A stretch of DNA of 64,000 nucleotides from Ktedonobacteria bacterium brp13 (GTDB lineage: Bacteria > Chloroflexota > Ktedonobacteria > Ktedonobacterales > Ktedonobacteraceae). The DNA lies in assembly GCA_015099395.1 (NCBI GenBank), contig AP024096.1:4092001-4156000 (forward strand), read 5' to 3'. The notes below the pieces were generated by a model, which was not told the origin of the DNA, did no database searches, and saw only the letters and a program-made list of their open reading frames with translations. A program made the position numbers and the translations under genes. Positions 1 to 9,313 of the stretch are shown here, one piece after another (position 1 is the stretch's first letter; every line of letters begins with the position of its first letter).

Positions 1-1885
1 CCGCGATCTGCTCTCTGAGATACGATTGGAGGACACTATACTGCTCTTCGGGGGTGAGCACGAGCAGAGCAGAGCGCGTGAGCGGTTCTTTTTGCTGGGG
101 ATCGGACGCCGCGCTCGTCTCTTCGAGCACCTCGCTGGCAACCACCTGGAGTTCGCCACGTAAGAAGGCGTTGCGGCAGGCCCGACGCTGAATCTTACCG
201 CTCGACGTCTTATAAATACTCCCATAACACAGCAGGACAACGGCATACACTTGCAATTCGTACTGCTCGGCAATGGCCTGACGAATCGCCTGGCATATCT
301 GCAACGGGTCCTGGTAGTTACGCATCACTTCCTGCACCACGACCAACCGCTCCTCATTGTTCACCTCAACGGCGAAAGCAGCCCCACAACCAGGGCGGAG
401 CGATGGATGGCAGCGCTCAACCGTCAGTTCGATATCCTGCGGGTAGTAGTTTCGTCCACGGATAATGATGATATCTTTCCAGCGCCCGGTAATATAGACC
501 TCGCCACGATGGACAAAACCCAGGTCGCCGGTACGCAGATAGGGACCTTCGCCCGTATCTGTCCGATAGGCACAAAAGGTTTCTGCGGTCGCCTCGGGAT
601 TCCGCCAGTAGCCTCCGGCAACGCTCGGTCCCTTCACCCAGATCTCGCCTACCACACCTGAAGGTACACAGGTCCTGGTCTCCGGATGCACCACCACCAC
701 CTGTTGCTCACGGGCTGGAGCCCCACAACCAACAAAGGATTGCGTCAGCGCAGTCTCCTCAGAATGCTCCACGACGCTATGCTGCTCAAGCGCCTCCTTG
801 TCCATATGGACGAACGTAGGAGGAACACCCATCGAGCTACTCGATACCATCAGGGTCCCTTCAGCAAGGCCGTAGCCGGGTGTAATGGTCTCTGGCCGCA
901 AGCCACAGGAGGCAAACACTTCCACGAAACGCTCGATGGTCTCCACACGCACCGGCTCAGCACCATTTCCGGCCACTTTCCAGCTACTCAGGTCGAGCCT
1001 CGCCAGATCTTCTGCTGTAACGCGACGAACACAAAGTTCATAGGCAAAATTAGGGGCCCAACTTGTCGTACCGTACCATCTGGAGATCGCTTGCAGCCAG
1101 CGTATCGGGCGCTGAATAAAGGTAGCCGGGGCCATCAGGACCGCCGGGAATCCTCCATACAGCGGCTGTAGCACCCCGGCGATCAGACCCATATCATGGA
1201 AGATAGGCAGCCAGGAGATGCCCACGCTCTCCGCAGAATGCCCCCAGCGCTCGTACATCATTGCTGAATTGTGCATCAGGTTGGCGTGGCTGACCATGAC
1301 CCCTTTAGGAGCACCCGTCGAGCCGGAGGTATATTGCAGAAACGTCAGCATCTCAGGTGTTATCTTACATGGTTGCCACTCGTCTTCACGCTGTTCAGAA
1401 CGCCCATCGGTAGCGATCCAGCGCATCGCATTTAGTTCGGGCAAGCTCTCAGACCAGCGTTGAATCTTGGCCTCCAGTTGCTGCGTCGTCAGCACCAGCC
1501 GTGTATCGGCATCGGCAGCGATGGTTTGGATGCGTGCCAGGGAACGGTTCGAGGAGGGCGGATAGGCGGGGACGGCAACAATGCCGGCGTAGAGACAACC
1601 CATAAATGCGGCTATATAATCCAGGCCGGCCGGATAGAGCAGCAAGGCACGCTCCCCCATACTGGTCGAAGCCTGAAGCACCGCGGCAATAGCTCGCGCC
1701 TGTTTATCCAGCTCGGCATAAGTGATGCTGATCTCTTCAGTCTCTCCATCGACAAGGAAAGTGTACGCACGCCGGTCAGCCTGCCGGGTTGCACGCCAAC
1801 GGAGGATATCCACCAGGGTTGTAGAATGCATAGCGCCGGTATATTCGGTCGTAAGATCTGTGGCCAATGATCTATCTTCGCGCAT
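1..1885 (-). CDS. Fatty-acyl-AMP ligase, start of a PKS/NRPS-type protein (partial, runs off left edge)
   Basis: Read on the minus strand from ATG at 1885 the frame is open to base 1 (about 628 codons). It activates a fatty acid as acyl-AMP for transfer to a carrier protein. Visible motifs: an N-terminus resembling FAALs (TLVDILRWRA), the AMP-binding loop LQYTSGSTGAPKGVMVSHAN at about 1263-1345, the FAAL-typical segment NYYPQDIELTVERCHPSLRP near 385-455, and the C-terminal lysine motif YKTSSGKIQRRACR near 190-230. After this domain the protein continues with VLTPEEQYSVLQSYLREQIA, which looks like the first helix of an acyl-carrier domain, so a multidomain megasynthase loading module is likely. 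A GGAGG lies about 14 nt upstream of the ATG, a rather long spacing. The first gene of the adjoining acylase/thioesterase/dioxygenase set is more than 4 kb away but on the same strand. The family call is strong; the megasynthase reading is inference because the rest is outside the window. Confidence 0.88.
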   Translation of the reverse strand, partial: MREDRSLATDLTTEYTGAMHSTTLVDILRWRATRQADRRAYTFLVDGETEEISITYAELDKQARAIAAVLQASTSMGERALLLYPAGLDYIAAFMGCLYAGIVAVPAYPPSSNRSLARIQTIAADADTRLVLTTQQLEAKIQRWSESLPELNAMRWIATDGRSEQREDEWQPCKITPEMLTFLQYTSGSTGAPKGVMVSHANLMHNSAMMYERWGHSAESVGISWLPIFHDMGLIAGVLQPLYGGFPAVLMAPATFIQRPIRWLQAISRWYGTTSWAPNFAYELCVRRVTAEDLARLDLSSWKVAGNGAEPVRVETIERFVEVFASCGLRPETITPGYGLAEGTLMVSSSSMGVPPTFVHMDKEALEQHSVVEHSEETALTQSFVGCGAPAREQQVVVVHPETRTCVPSGVVGEIWVKGPSVAGGYWRNPEATAETFCAYRTDTGEGPYLRTGDLGFVHRGEVYITGRWKDIIIIRGRNYYPQDIELTVERCHPSLRPGCGAAFAVEVNNEERLVVVQEVMRNYQDPLQICQAIRQAIAEQYELQVYAVVLLCYGSIYKTSSGKIQRRACRNAFLRGELQVVASEVLEETSAASDPQQKEPLTRSALLVLTPEEQYSVLQSYLREQIA

Positions 1886-2287
1886 CGTTGTTCATATCTC
1901 CTCCAGCCATACGCTGCTTCTGGTCTATCTCGCTTTAAAAGCTGACAGAGAACACTATCCCAGCAATAAAGCAGGTAAACTCTACGTCATCTACAAAAAA
2001 GGTGTGAATTGTTACAGCAACCGAGGGCACGAAAAAGTCTTCTGGTGTTTTAAAGAAAGGGAGTTTATTTCTACGTTGCTACAGGTGGATTGCGCTTCTT
2101 GTGGGGATAGCAAGCTCCGCCGCGACATATTTCCTATGCCGTAACAGAGAGTATTCTTCATCTAATCTGGAGCTGGCGCTTCACAAACTAGAGAGTGAGA
2201 GCCTGGTCTGATACGTTGCGATCAGAAAAGAGAATCGAAACTCTATACTCGACAATTTTCTCTCTTCTTCAGAGAATAAGATATAAA

Positions 2288-2478
2288 AATTGCCTTGTCA
2301 AGATACTTTGCAGGGCTTTTCAGTTCTCTCTCTCTTTTGTCGCCTGCGGTAGCAGGGAGGGAAGGGATGTGAGGGCATCTCGCGCACTGGCAGGCAGCTG
2401 GTCGTCCCCTGCACCCCTGCTTGTTTCCTCAAACTGAAAAGCCCTGGCATCTCTGCATAAGGATTGACAAAGGCAATT
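2288..2478. repeat. Imperfect long inverted repeat
   Basis: The arm at 2288-2325 (ending in AGGGCTTTTCAGTT) is matched in inverted orientation by 2432-2478 (starting AACTGAAAAGCCCT). The outer parts AATTGCCTT..TCAA and TTGA..AAGGCAATT also match with small gaps. The inner 106 bp is C/T- and G-rich. It could be a small non-autonomous element or a structured transcript; no target duplication was recognised. Confidence 0.5.
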
Positions 2479-2667
2479 GCTTCAAGTAATATCCCTACAG
2501 GAAATTCTTTTTCCAATCGTACAATTATCCTCTTATGAAGATACAGTTCTGACCGTCGTAGCATCTGCTCCGGCCAGATGTTTCATAGAAGTACGCTCCA
2601 ACTCAAATGCAGTTGGAAGGCGGAGCTTGTTCATTTTCTTGAAGATCTCATAAACAGCACATCACTC

Positions 2668-2717
2668 GTTATTCCTGTTTTCTCATCAGTTATTCCTGTT
2701 TTCTCATCAGTTATTCC
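2668..2717. repeat. 21-bp tandem repeat, about 2.4 copies
   Basis: The unit GTTATTCCTGTTTTCTCATCA occurs at 2668-2688 and 2689-2709 without mismatch, followed by a partial GTTATTCC at 2710-2717. It lies 170 bp upstream of the ABC exporter start. Function unknown; a regulator-binding or slippage-prone site are both possible. Confidence 0.8.
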
Positions 2718-2884
2718 TTTACAGATCTTCTCTGCCTGTTCACTTCTCAGACACACTCTCAAAAACCAGCAAGCGTTATCTACAACACGCTCTATCTTCA
2801 GGCTCGCATGTTTTTTTACGTGCGATAGCCGCCTGCTACTATCACCCTACATCCCGGATATCTTATTGGAGGAGGCATAACATT

Positions 2885-4804
2885 ATGAGTCAGGTAAGCC
2901 TGAAAAGTTCATCCAAGCCAATGCAAGAGCATAAAAAACGCTGGAGCCGCTCTGATCTCCATATTGTTCGACGTATCTACCAGATAACCAGACCTTATAG
3001 ATGGCAACTCTTATTAGAACTCCTCATTGTATTGATGACGACAGCGCTAAGCATTGTCAGCCCGCTGATCATTCGCGCTATCCTGGACGATGCTGTGCTC
3101 ACTGGCAATACCGAGCACTTATTTTTGTACGCGAGTATTGCACTTGCTGCGGCAATCTCAGCCGGACTGTTAGGGGTCGCGCAAACCTATCTCAATAGCG
3201 TCATCGGCCAGGACATCATGCGCGACTTTCGCAACAATCTCTATGGGAAATTGCAGGCGATGTCCCTACGCTTCTTCACAAATACGCGGACAGGAGAGAT
3301 CCAGTCCCGCCTCTCCAACGATATTAATGGCACCCAGTCCGCTATCACCGATACGTTTATCACCGTTATAACAACCTTTTTGAGCGCAATCGCTACTATT
3401 GTGACGATGCTCTATATCAGCCCCTTGCTGACCCTGATCTCCTGTCTCCTGGTGCCGATCTTCCTGGGGATTACCTATAAAGCTGGCAAGATGCGACGCC
3501 GTGCCGCGACCTCTACCCAGGAAACAATGGCTTCCCTACATGCCTTAATGCAGGAGACGCTTTCGGTGAGTGGCGTTCTCCTGATCAAGACGCTAGGGCG
3601 TCAAAAACTGGTGAAGGACCGCTTTAAGGCGGAGAATCAGAAGCTGAGGGGTTTCAGTGTTGAGCAAATGCTGATCGGTCGCTGGACAATGTTTCTGTTC
3701 AATGTCTTCTTCACTTTTACGCCTGCTATTATCTATATCGTGGCAGGCTGGCAAATTATTCATTTTCCGCATAACACAAGCATCACCATCGGCGGCATCG
3801 TCGCCTTTACGGCTTTGCAGAACCGGCTTTTCGATGCCTTTGGCCGCATCTTCCCCCTCCAGCTCAATCTCCAGGCTGCGCTTGCCCTGTTCGATCGCAT
3901 CTTTGAGTACATGGACCTTCCAACTGAAATTGAAGATATGCCCAACGCTCGTAGTGTCCGAGCGCAGGATGTGGAAGGTAAGATTGAGTTTAAGAACGTT
4001 TCTTTCTCTTATAAAAGCGCTCCTGGCAAACCAACGAACGCTTCTTTATCACAGCAGCCTGGCGAGATAAAAGATGCAGAGGCTCCTACCACTCTCAACA
4101 ACATCTCGTTCCTCGTCAAGCCCGGACAACTGGCGGCGCTGGTCGGTCCAAGCGGTGCGGGAAAAACAACGATTACCTATCTGATTCCACGCCTCTACGA
4201 TGTGGATAGCGGCACGGTGGAGATCGATGGGAACAACGTCAAGGAACTTCAACTGGAGTCGCTTAGTACGCTGATCGGCGTGGTCACCCAGGAATCATTC
4301 CTGCTCCACGCCTCAATACACGAGAACCTGCTTTACGCTCGACCAGATGCCAAGTTCGAGGAGATTGTTGCAGCAACAAAGGCAGCCGCCATTCACGATC
4401 GTATCATGGAATTGGATGAGGGCTATGATACCATCGTCGGTGAGCGTGGATACAAGCTCTCAGGCGGTGAAAAGCAGCGCATCGCCATCGCGCGCGTCAT
4501 TCTTAAAGATCCGCGTATCCTGATTATGGACGAGGCCACAAGCTCGCTGGACACGCATTCAGAACGACTCATCCAGGAAGCTCTGACCCCGCTAATGAAA
4601 AACCGGACGACCCTGGCCATCGCTCATCGCCTTTCAACCATTCTAGCGGCTGATATCATTCTGGTGATTGATAAAGGCCAGATCGTGGAGCAGGGAACCC
4701 ATCAGGAGTTGCTGGCACAAAATGGCCTGTATGCGAAGTTATATCAGCAACAATTCTCGCTGCAGGTGCTGGAGGCTCCTGTTACTCAAGGACAGGTTGG
4801 ATAA
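2885..4804 (+). CDS. ABC exporter half-transporter (fused membrane and ATPase domains)
   Basis: 639-residue type IV ABC exporter half-molecule that should act as a homodimer in the cytoplasmic membrane. The N-terminal ~320 residues form the transmembrane domain (motif [16 protein letters not shown] in the first part). The C-terminal nucleotide-binding domain has Walker [10 protein letters not shown] at about residue 421, Q-loop VTQES, signature LSGGEKQ at about 525, Walker [13 protein letters not shown] and H-loop AIAHRLS. The start is fixed by a GGAGGAGG 9-10 nt upstream. It is the only plus-strand gene inside the biosynthetic set and lies between the FAAL and PLP-enzyme genes, so product or precursor export (compare PvdE in pyoverdine loci) is the natural guess. 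Substrate cannot be read from sequence; lipid or drug export remains possible. Confidence 0.92.
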
Positions 4805-4860
4805 CCCGTGTGAGAAAGGCAGCCAATTTCTCCAAAAGTCGTTTCAGACCATGCAAAGCC

Positions 4861-6096
4861 CTACACCGCGGTCAGTGCCTTCTGCACCTCGGCGATCTGG
4901 GCATGGACCTGAAATACATTGTTTGAGCGTAGAGGGCTCAGCAACGGGAGCGTTTTGAGTCCTGTACCTGTCACCAGGGCCACGATGGTTTCGTCGCGTT
5001 GGATGTAGCCCGATTGGAGCGCGATCTCCGCACCGGCAAACGCGGCTGCCGCCGCTGGCTCTGCGAGGATACCTCCCTTCGTGATGAGTACGCGAACCGC
5101 CTGGAGTATTTCTTCGTCGGTGACGGAGATGAAGCCCCCTCCACTCGCACGTACATCGTGCAGAGCCATCGCTGCATTGATCGGTAGCGCAACGGCGATA
5201 CCGTCCGCTATAGTCTTTACTTCGACCGGGCGTACTGGAATCTGCATCTCCCAGGCCAGTTTCAATGGTTGACATCCCGCTGCCTGCACACCTATCAGGC
5301 GCGGGATCTTCGTTATTACCCCGCAAAGCTTCAATTCACGAAAACCTTTGGCGATCGCGCTCAGCGTGACCCCATCCCCAACCGGGATGAGCACTGCATC
5401 AGGAACGTGACAGCCGAGTTGCTCCCAGATCTCCAAGGCCACGGTCTTCTTGGCCTCCAGAGTAAATGGATGATAGCCGGTATTGCGATCGTACCAGCCA
5501 AAGGCACGCGCCGCCGCTCTTGAAAGCTCTACCGCCGCCTTGTAGCCTTCCAGCACTTTGAATACAGTAGCCCCGGTCAGTAACATGATCTCAAGCTTGG
5601 CATCTGCGACATGCGCAGGCACGAAGATGACCGCCTTCAGTCCCGCCGCCGCCGCGCCTACCGCCAGAGAGACAGCAACATTCCCGGTTGATGCGCAACT
5701 CACCGTCTGCACGCCGGTTCTTAATGCGTATTCCAGCACGAGGGCCGTCGCGCGATCTTTGTTCGATCCCGTCGGCGAGCGCGTCTCATCTTTAAGCCAG
5801 AGAGCAGGAAGGCCCATGTACTCTCTCAGACGTGCGGAGGCGATAAGCGGCGTATTGCCCACGCTGAGCGGATAGTGCTTCTCCCCCGGTGCCAGTGGGA
5901 GCAAGGAACTATAGCGCCACATCCCCTCACCAGACAACGCAGATTCCGCGAGCAGAGCGGGATCATACGCATACTCCAGTGCAATACACGCATCTTTATT
6001 ATTATGTCTGAACAGCGCAATGAGCCGTTCCTGCTCTTCAATACGCTCGATCGTACCATCGCTGTAGAACACATTCGCGGCAATTACGACTCCCAT
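4861..6096 (-). CDS. Threonine-synthase-like PLP-dependent enzyme
   Basis: 411-residue fold-type II PLP enzyme. The Schiff-base lysine is Lys113 in SPTGSNKDRA, followed by the ASTGNVAVSLAV cofactor-phosphate region and a C-terminal GTGLKTLPLL segment, as in threonine synthases. The N-terminus is short and carries no rubredoxin-like cysteines. Threonine synthases convert O-phosphohomoserine to threonine; relatives in peptide antibiotic clusters make or rearrange unusual amino acids such as 2,3-diamino acids. The gene stands in a biosynthetic neighbourhood, which favours a precursor-supply role, but a housekeeping threonine synthase cannot be excluded. It is convergent with the ABC exporter (56 bp between stops) and is separated from the upstream acylase by a terminator hairpin, so it probably has its own promoter at 6097-6139. 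Confidence 0.8.
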   Translation of the reverse strand: MGVVIAANVFYSDGTIERIEEQERLIALFRHNNKDACIALEYAYDPALLAESALSGEGMWRYSSLLPLAPGEKHYPLSVGNTPLIASARLREYMGLPALWLKDETRSPTGSNKDRATALVLEYALRTGVQTVSCASTGNVAVSLAVGAAAAGLKAVIFVPAHVADAKLEIMLLTGATVFKVLEGYKAAVELSRAAARAFGWYDRNTGYHPFTLEAKKTVALEIWEQLGCHVPDAVLIPVGDGVTLSAIAKGFRELKLCGVITKIPRLIGVQAAGCQPLKLAWEMQIPVRPVEVKTIADGIAVALPINAAMALHDVRASGGGFISVTDEEILQAVRVLITKGGILAEPAAAAAFAGAEIALQSGYIQRDETIVALVTGTGLKTLPLLSPLRSNNVFQVHAQIAEVQKALTAV

Positions 6097-6139
6097 ACCG
6101 TTGTAATCTCCCTCATTGTTCTCTCTCTATCAAAAAGTA

Positions 6140-6183
6140 AAAAAAGGTGGCGAAACCTGTTGAAGTGTTTCGTCACCTTTTTC
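6140..6183 (-). terminator. Rho-independent terminator after the acylase gene
   Basis: 17-nt arms at 6140-6156 and 6167-6183 (GGTGGCGAAAC / GTTTCGTCACC core, one mismatch) with a 10-nt loop, followed on the minus strand by a run of T. It lies 53 bp past the acylase stop and before the PLP-enzyme start. The plus-strand reading also has a T tract, so it may work both ways. Confidence 0.8.
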
Positions 6184-6235
6184 TCTTGAACACCTCTAAG
6201 CGAGGTATCTGTACGTTTTTTCTTACGACGCCCGG

Positions 6236-8386
6236 TTACAGTGCATCGATTGTCTCCAGGTGGCTCATAATTTCGGGTACCGTCAGCAAGGCATCCCTCA
6301 TTTGATTATGCGCATAGAGGTTAAGCTGATCACCGTTGTGTGGCGAACCGGGTTGACTCGAATTGCCATAGGTGAGCAAGACACGTGCGCGCAAGGGGGT
6401 CGAGAACTCAACAATGGCCATGTAGCTATCCCCTCCATTGGCAACCCATGTTCCATCCTGCTGTGGCTGGAAGCCGAGCACACGGAAAACACCCAGAGGA
6501 TCGCCGGGCGCACCGCTGGCTGGCAGATTAACGTTCCCGCGCTGCATGCGATAAACGTCGCCCCAGGGGACATCCAGGGCTCTATGCTGAGAGAGCAAGT
6601 CCTGGGCTGCCTGAGCGAGGGCATTTACCGCAGCCGTGGGATCGGCCAAGCCGGAGGGTGTGGTACGCGGATTGGCAGGGTCCCATTGTACAGCGAAGAT
6701 CGATTCATGCGTCTGGAATACGTCTATCACCCATTGCTGAAAGAGCACTGCACCCTTGCTATCCGCGTTCGCAGAACGATCCCACGCCTGCAAGACGCCA
6801 GCAGCCTGTTTGGCCAGTGTATTATCGCTTGCACGAGCAGCAGTGATCAGTTGATCCAGCAAACGGTCGGCCAGTTCCATATGGCTTGAGAAGAGATCGG
6901 TTTCCATCTGCTCAAAGGAGAGGCGATTCTGGTCGGTCAGCATGCGCACGCCCCTCTGATCGCGGAAACCCATTCCTTGCGCGACGATATAGGGTGGATA
7001 GTTGTTTGGATCGAGTACCTGCGGGAAGGTCGATACCCAGGGTGGATCATTTGAGTTCTGCACCCAATCGCTCGGCGGATCGATAATCTTCGGCAGAGCG
7101 CTGTAGGGCAGCAGGGTCGTCCAGAGGGTTGATGAAGTGTCACCGGGTATTACACCTTGCCAGTAATTGAGATCGCCGGAGGGTCGTTGCGGAACCTCTC
7201 CATTATAGAGATACATCACATGACCATCTCGACCCGCGTAGATTACGTTAAAGGTTGGAATTTGCAGGCGTTTGAGAGCACTCTGGAAATCTTGCAGATT
7301 CTTCGACCGCGCCATATCCCACCACTCTTGCAGAGCGCCGTAAGCCGGGAACTGGTTCAGTCCAGCGGCACGGATAGCGATCGCCTGCAATTGATTCCCA
7401 CCGTTCAAAAGAAAAACTGGCCCTTGCACTGAATGCCGGATAACCAGTTGCTGCGGCACCAGGGTACCATCATTCTGTTTCACCAGCAGCGTCTGTGTCT
7501 CCGTACCGAAGGCTTTTACAGCACCATCAAAGAGGTAGCCGCTACCAGAGATGGTCAGCGCGTAGCGATCACAGATATCCGCCGAATTCACCGTATGAGT
7601 CCAACTGATATAATTGTTGAAGGCGATCATCAGCACGGGAAAGCCAACCAGTGCGGAGCCATAAGCGCTTATCGATGGCGAGACCATCTGCGCTTCCATA
7701 AAGGTAAAATCGCCATTCCATGGCAAATGGGGATTTGCGAGCAACATCGCATTGCCACTCGCGGAATGAGCTGGTCCAATCGCCCAGCCATTGGAGCCCT
7801 TGCCGCCACCGCCACCGCTCATGGCAGCCGTGCAATCACCCAGCGTAAATTCCGACAGGATACGCTCCACATGCGCAAGGACATCGGTCACCTGCACCGG
7901 CAGGACAACCTTGTATTGATCTGCAATCTGATCGGGATGCTGGCTAGCATAATCGTTAATGCCAGCAACGAACGCCGCGATATACGAACGAAACTCTGGC
8001 GTCTGCTCGTCATACCAATGCTGAGCATTTTGTGGAAAACCCAGCGTTCTCACGAGTTGATCGGAACTCAGATAGCCCTGTCCCCAGTATTCGGCAGCCC
8101 TCCCACGTGCTTGCCCGTAGAGGGAAAGCAAAAGATTCCCCTGGTTCTGCATCTGCGCGCGACCAAAGGCATAGAAGAGATCTTTATTGCTGGCCGCAAA
8201 GATGTGTGGCACACCCCAGTTATCCCATAAAGTTGTTGAATGACGTACCGAGAATGTTGGAGTGGACGACGCTGCCTGCAAACCGACGCTTGAGGGGAAC
8301 AGCAGCCAGAATATACAGAACAGACAGAGTAATGCTGAGGTCCATCTCCTGGAACGCTTATGTTTCATTTTTAATACAAAAGACAC
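6236..8386 (-). CDS. Secreted penicillin-acylase family Ntn hydrolase
   Basis: About 716 residues, the length of the penicillin/cephalosporin/AHL acylase family (S45). These are made as a precursor, exported, and self-cleaved before a Ser that becomes the N-terminal nucleophile of the beta subunit. Here a basic-hydrophobic signal peptide (KRSRRWTSALLCLFCIFWL, then a cut after QAA) precedes an alpha segment and the cleavage site GGGKG/SNGWAIGPAHS. The Ser lies about 198 residues from the chosen start. Downstream ANPHLPW and NSNDPP patterns match the beta subunit. GTG at 8386 has an AGAAGGGA 7 nt upstream; TTG at 8404 and ATG at 8368 are alternatives that do not change the mature enzyme. In pyoverdine biosynthesis PvdQ of this family removes the fatty acyl chain in the periplasm. 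Pairing with a FAAL suggests the same here; detoxification or quorum quenching are alternatives. Confidence 0.88.
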   Translation of the reverse strand: MSFVLKMKHKRSRRWTSALLCLFCIFWLLFPSSVGLQAASSTPTFSVRHSTTLWDNWGVPHIFAASNKDLFYAFGRAQMQNQGNLLLSLYGQARGRAAEYWGQGYLSSDQLVRTLGFPQNAQHWYDEQTPEFRSYIAAFVAGINDYASQHPDQIADQYKVVLPVQVTDVLAHVERILSEFTLGDCTAAMSGGGGGKGSNGWAIGPAHSASGNAMLLANPHLPWNGDFTFMEAQMVSPSISAYGSALVGFPVLMIAFNNYISWTHTVNSADICDRYALTISGSGYLFDGAVKAFGTETQTLLVKQNDGTLVPQQLVIRHSVQGPVFLLNGGNQLQAIAIRAAGLNQFPAYGALQEWWDMARSKNLQDFQSALKRLQIPTFNVIYAGRDGHVMYLYNGEVPQRPSGDLNYWQGVIPGDTSSTLWTTLLPYSALPKIIDPPSDWVQNSNDPPWVSTFPQVLDPNNYPPYIVAQGMGFRDQRGVRMLTDQNRLSFEQMETDLFSSHMELADRLLDQLITAARASDNTLAKQAAGVLQAWDRSANADSKGAVLFQQWVIDVFQTHESIFAVQWDPANPRTTPSGLADPTAAVNALAQAAQDLLSQHRALDVPWGDVYRMQRGNVNLPASGAPGDPLGVFRVLGFQPQQDGTWVANGGDSYMAIVEFSTPLRARVLLTYGNSSQPGSPHNGDQLNLYAHNQMRDALLTVPEIMSHLETIDAL

Positions 8387-8473
8387 GTACATTTCCCTTC
8401 TCAAAAACTACGAGGTATATCATAGGCATGAGCAGGCGAAGCACCTGAAGCAGATATGAATATATGCCGCCTT

Positions 8474-9238
8474 TCAGGGCATTGCAGCAAAGAGCGCTTG
8501 AGCAAGCGCCTGCAAGAGCGCTGCCTGCTCCTTATGCAGAAAAAAATGGTCACCGACAAAGAAACGCGTTTTAAAAGTGTTATAGGTGTGCTTTTGCCAG
8601 GCAGCAACAGCCTCACGAGGGACCTCACGATCATACAAGCCGCAAAAGGCCGTAATGGGACAGGGTAACGCCTTCTCCTGGGTATAGGTATAGGTTTCGC
8701 AGAGGGCAAAATCAGCCCTGAGCAGTGGTAAGAGAATGTGCAGTAGTTCTGCATTTTGCAGGACCTCTTCGGGCGTCCCCTGCAAACGGCGCAGTTCCTC
8801 GATAAATTCTGGCTCTGCCAGGTGGTGCGTTGGCGGATCGGTATCGGCAATGTGAGGGGCACGACGCCCAGATACCAGGAGATGCACCGGGAGCGCGGCC
8901 CCGGTGCTACGTCGCAAGGCGCGCGTCAACTCGAAGCAGATGAGCGCACCCATACTATGTCCAAACAGGGCATAGGGCATATCCATATATGGACTGAGAG
9001 CTACCATTAATGCATCAAGCAAAGGAGGAAGCTCAGAGAATGGCTGTTCGGACAGGCGGCTCTCACGACCGGGAAGTTGCACCGGGCAGACTTCGATCTC
9101 CGCAGGTAATTGCTCCGACCAGTTTCGAAAGATCGACGCCCCCCCGCCGGCATACGGGAAGCAGAAGAGCCGTATGCCGGCCTTCGGCTTCCGTTGCCCA
9201 TAGGGTATCCATACACTCACATGTGGATTGCTTGCCAT
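8474..9238 (-). CDS. Type II thioesterase of PKS/NRPS systems
   Basis: 254-residue alpha/beta hydrolase of the external thioesterase family that clears misprimed carrier domains. Catalytic triad as expected: Ser95 in GHSMGALICFELTRAL, Asp203 in GLYDREVP and His231 in GDHFFLHK. The N-terminal FCFPYAGGGASIFRNW segment is characteristic of type II thioesterases. A short AGGGA sits just before the ATG. It lies 75 bp downstream of the dioxygenase and about 87 bp upstream of the acylase on the same strand, so the three genes are probably one transcript. It is the best evidence in the window that the neighbouring FAAL belongs to a carrier-protein assembly line. Confidence 0.9.
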   Translation of the reverse strand: MASNPHVSVWIPYGQRKPKAGIRLFCFPYAGGGASIFRNWSEQLPAEIEVCPVQLPGRESRLSEQPFSELPPLLDALMVALSPYMDMPYALFGHSMGALICFELTRALRRSTGAALPVHLLVSGRRAPHIADTDPPTHHLAEPEFIEELRRLQGTPEEVLQNAELLHILLPLLRADFALCETYTYTQEKALPCPITAFCGLYDREVPREAVAAWQKHTYNTFKTRFFVGDHFFLHKEQAALLQALAQALFAAMP

Positions 9239-9313
9239 TCCCTGCTTTCTTTCATTCTAGTGGAGACGAACGAGATCTCCCTACAGATCTTCCAGACAAA
9301 GAGGACCGGAATC

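Larger units (their letters stand above)
1886..2884. other. 1-kb intergenic region between FAAL gene and ABC exporter
   Basis: Divergent promoter space. No convincing gene is seen; the open frames here lack protein-like composition and ribosome sites. It contains the imperfect inverted repeat at 2288-2478 and the 21-bp tandem repeat at 2668-2717, listed separately. Confidence 0.6.

Noticed and set aside
7433..8230. 265-codon plus-strand open frame opposite the acylase gene
   Set aside because: The minus strand encodes a clear acylase with catalytic motifs over the same bases; the plus frame has no ribosome site or family features.
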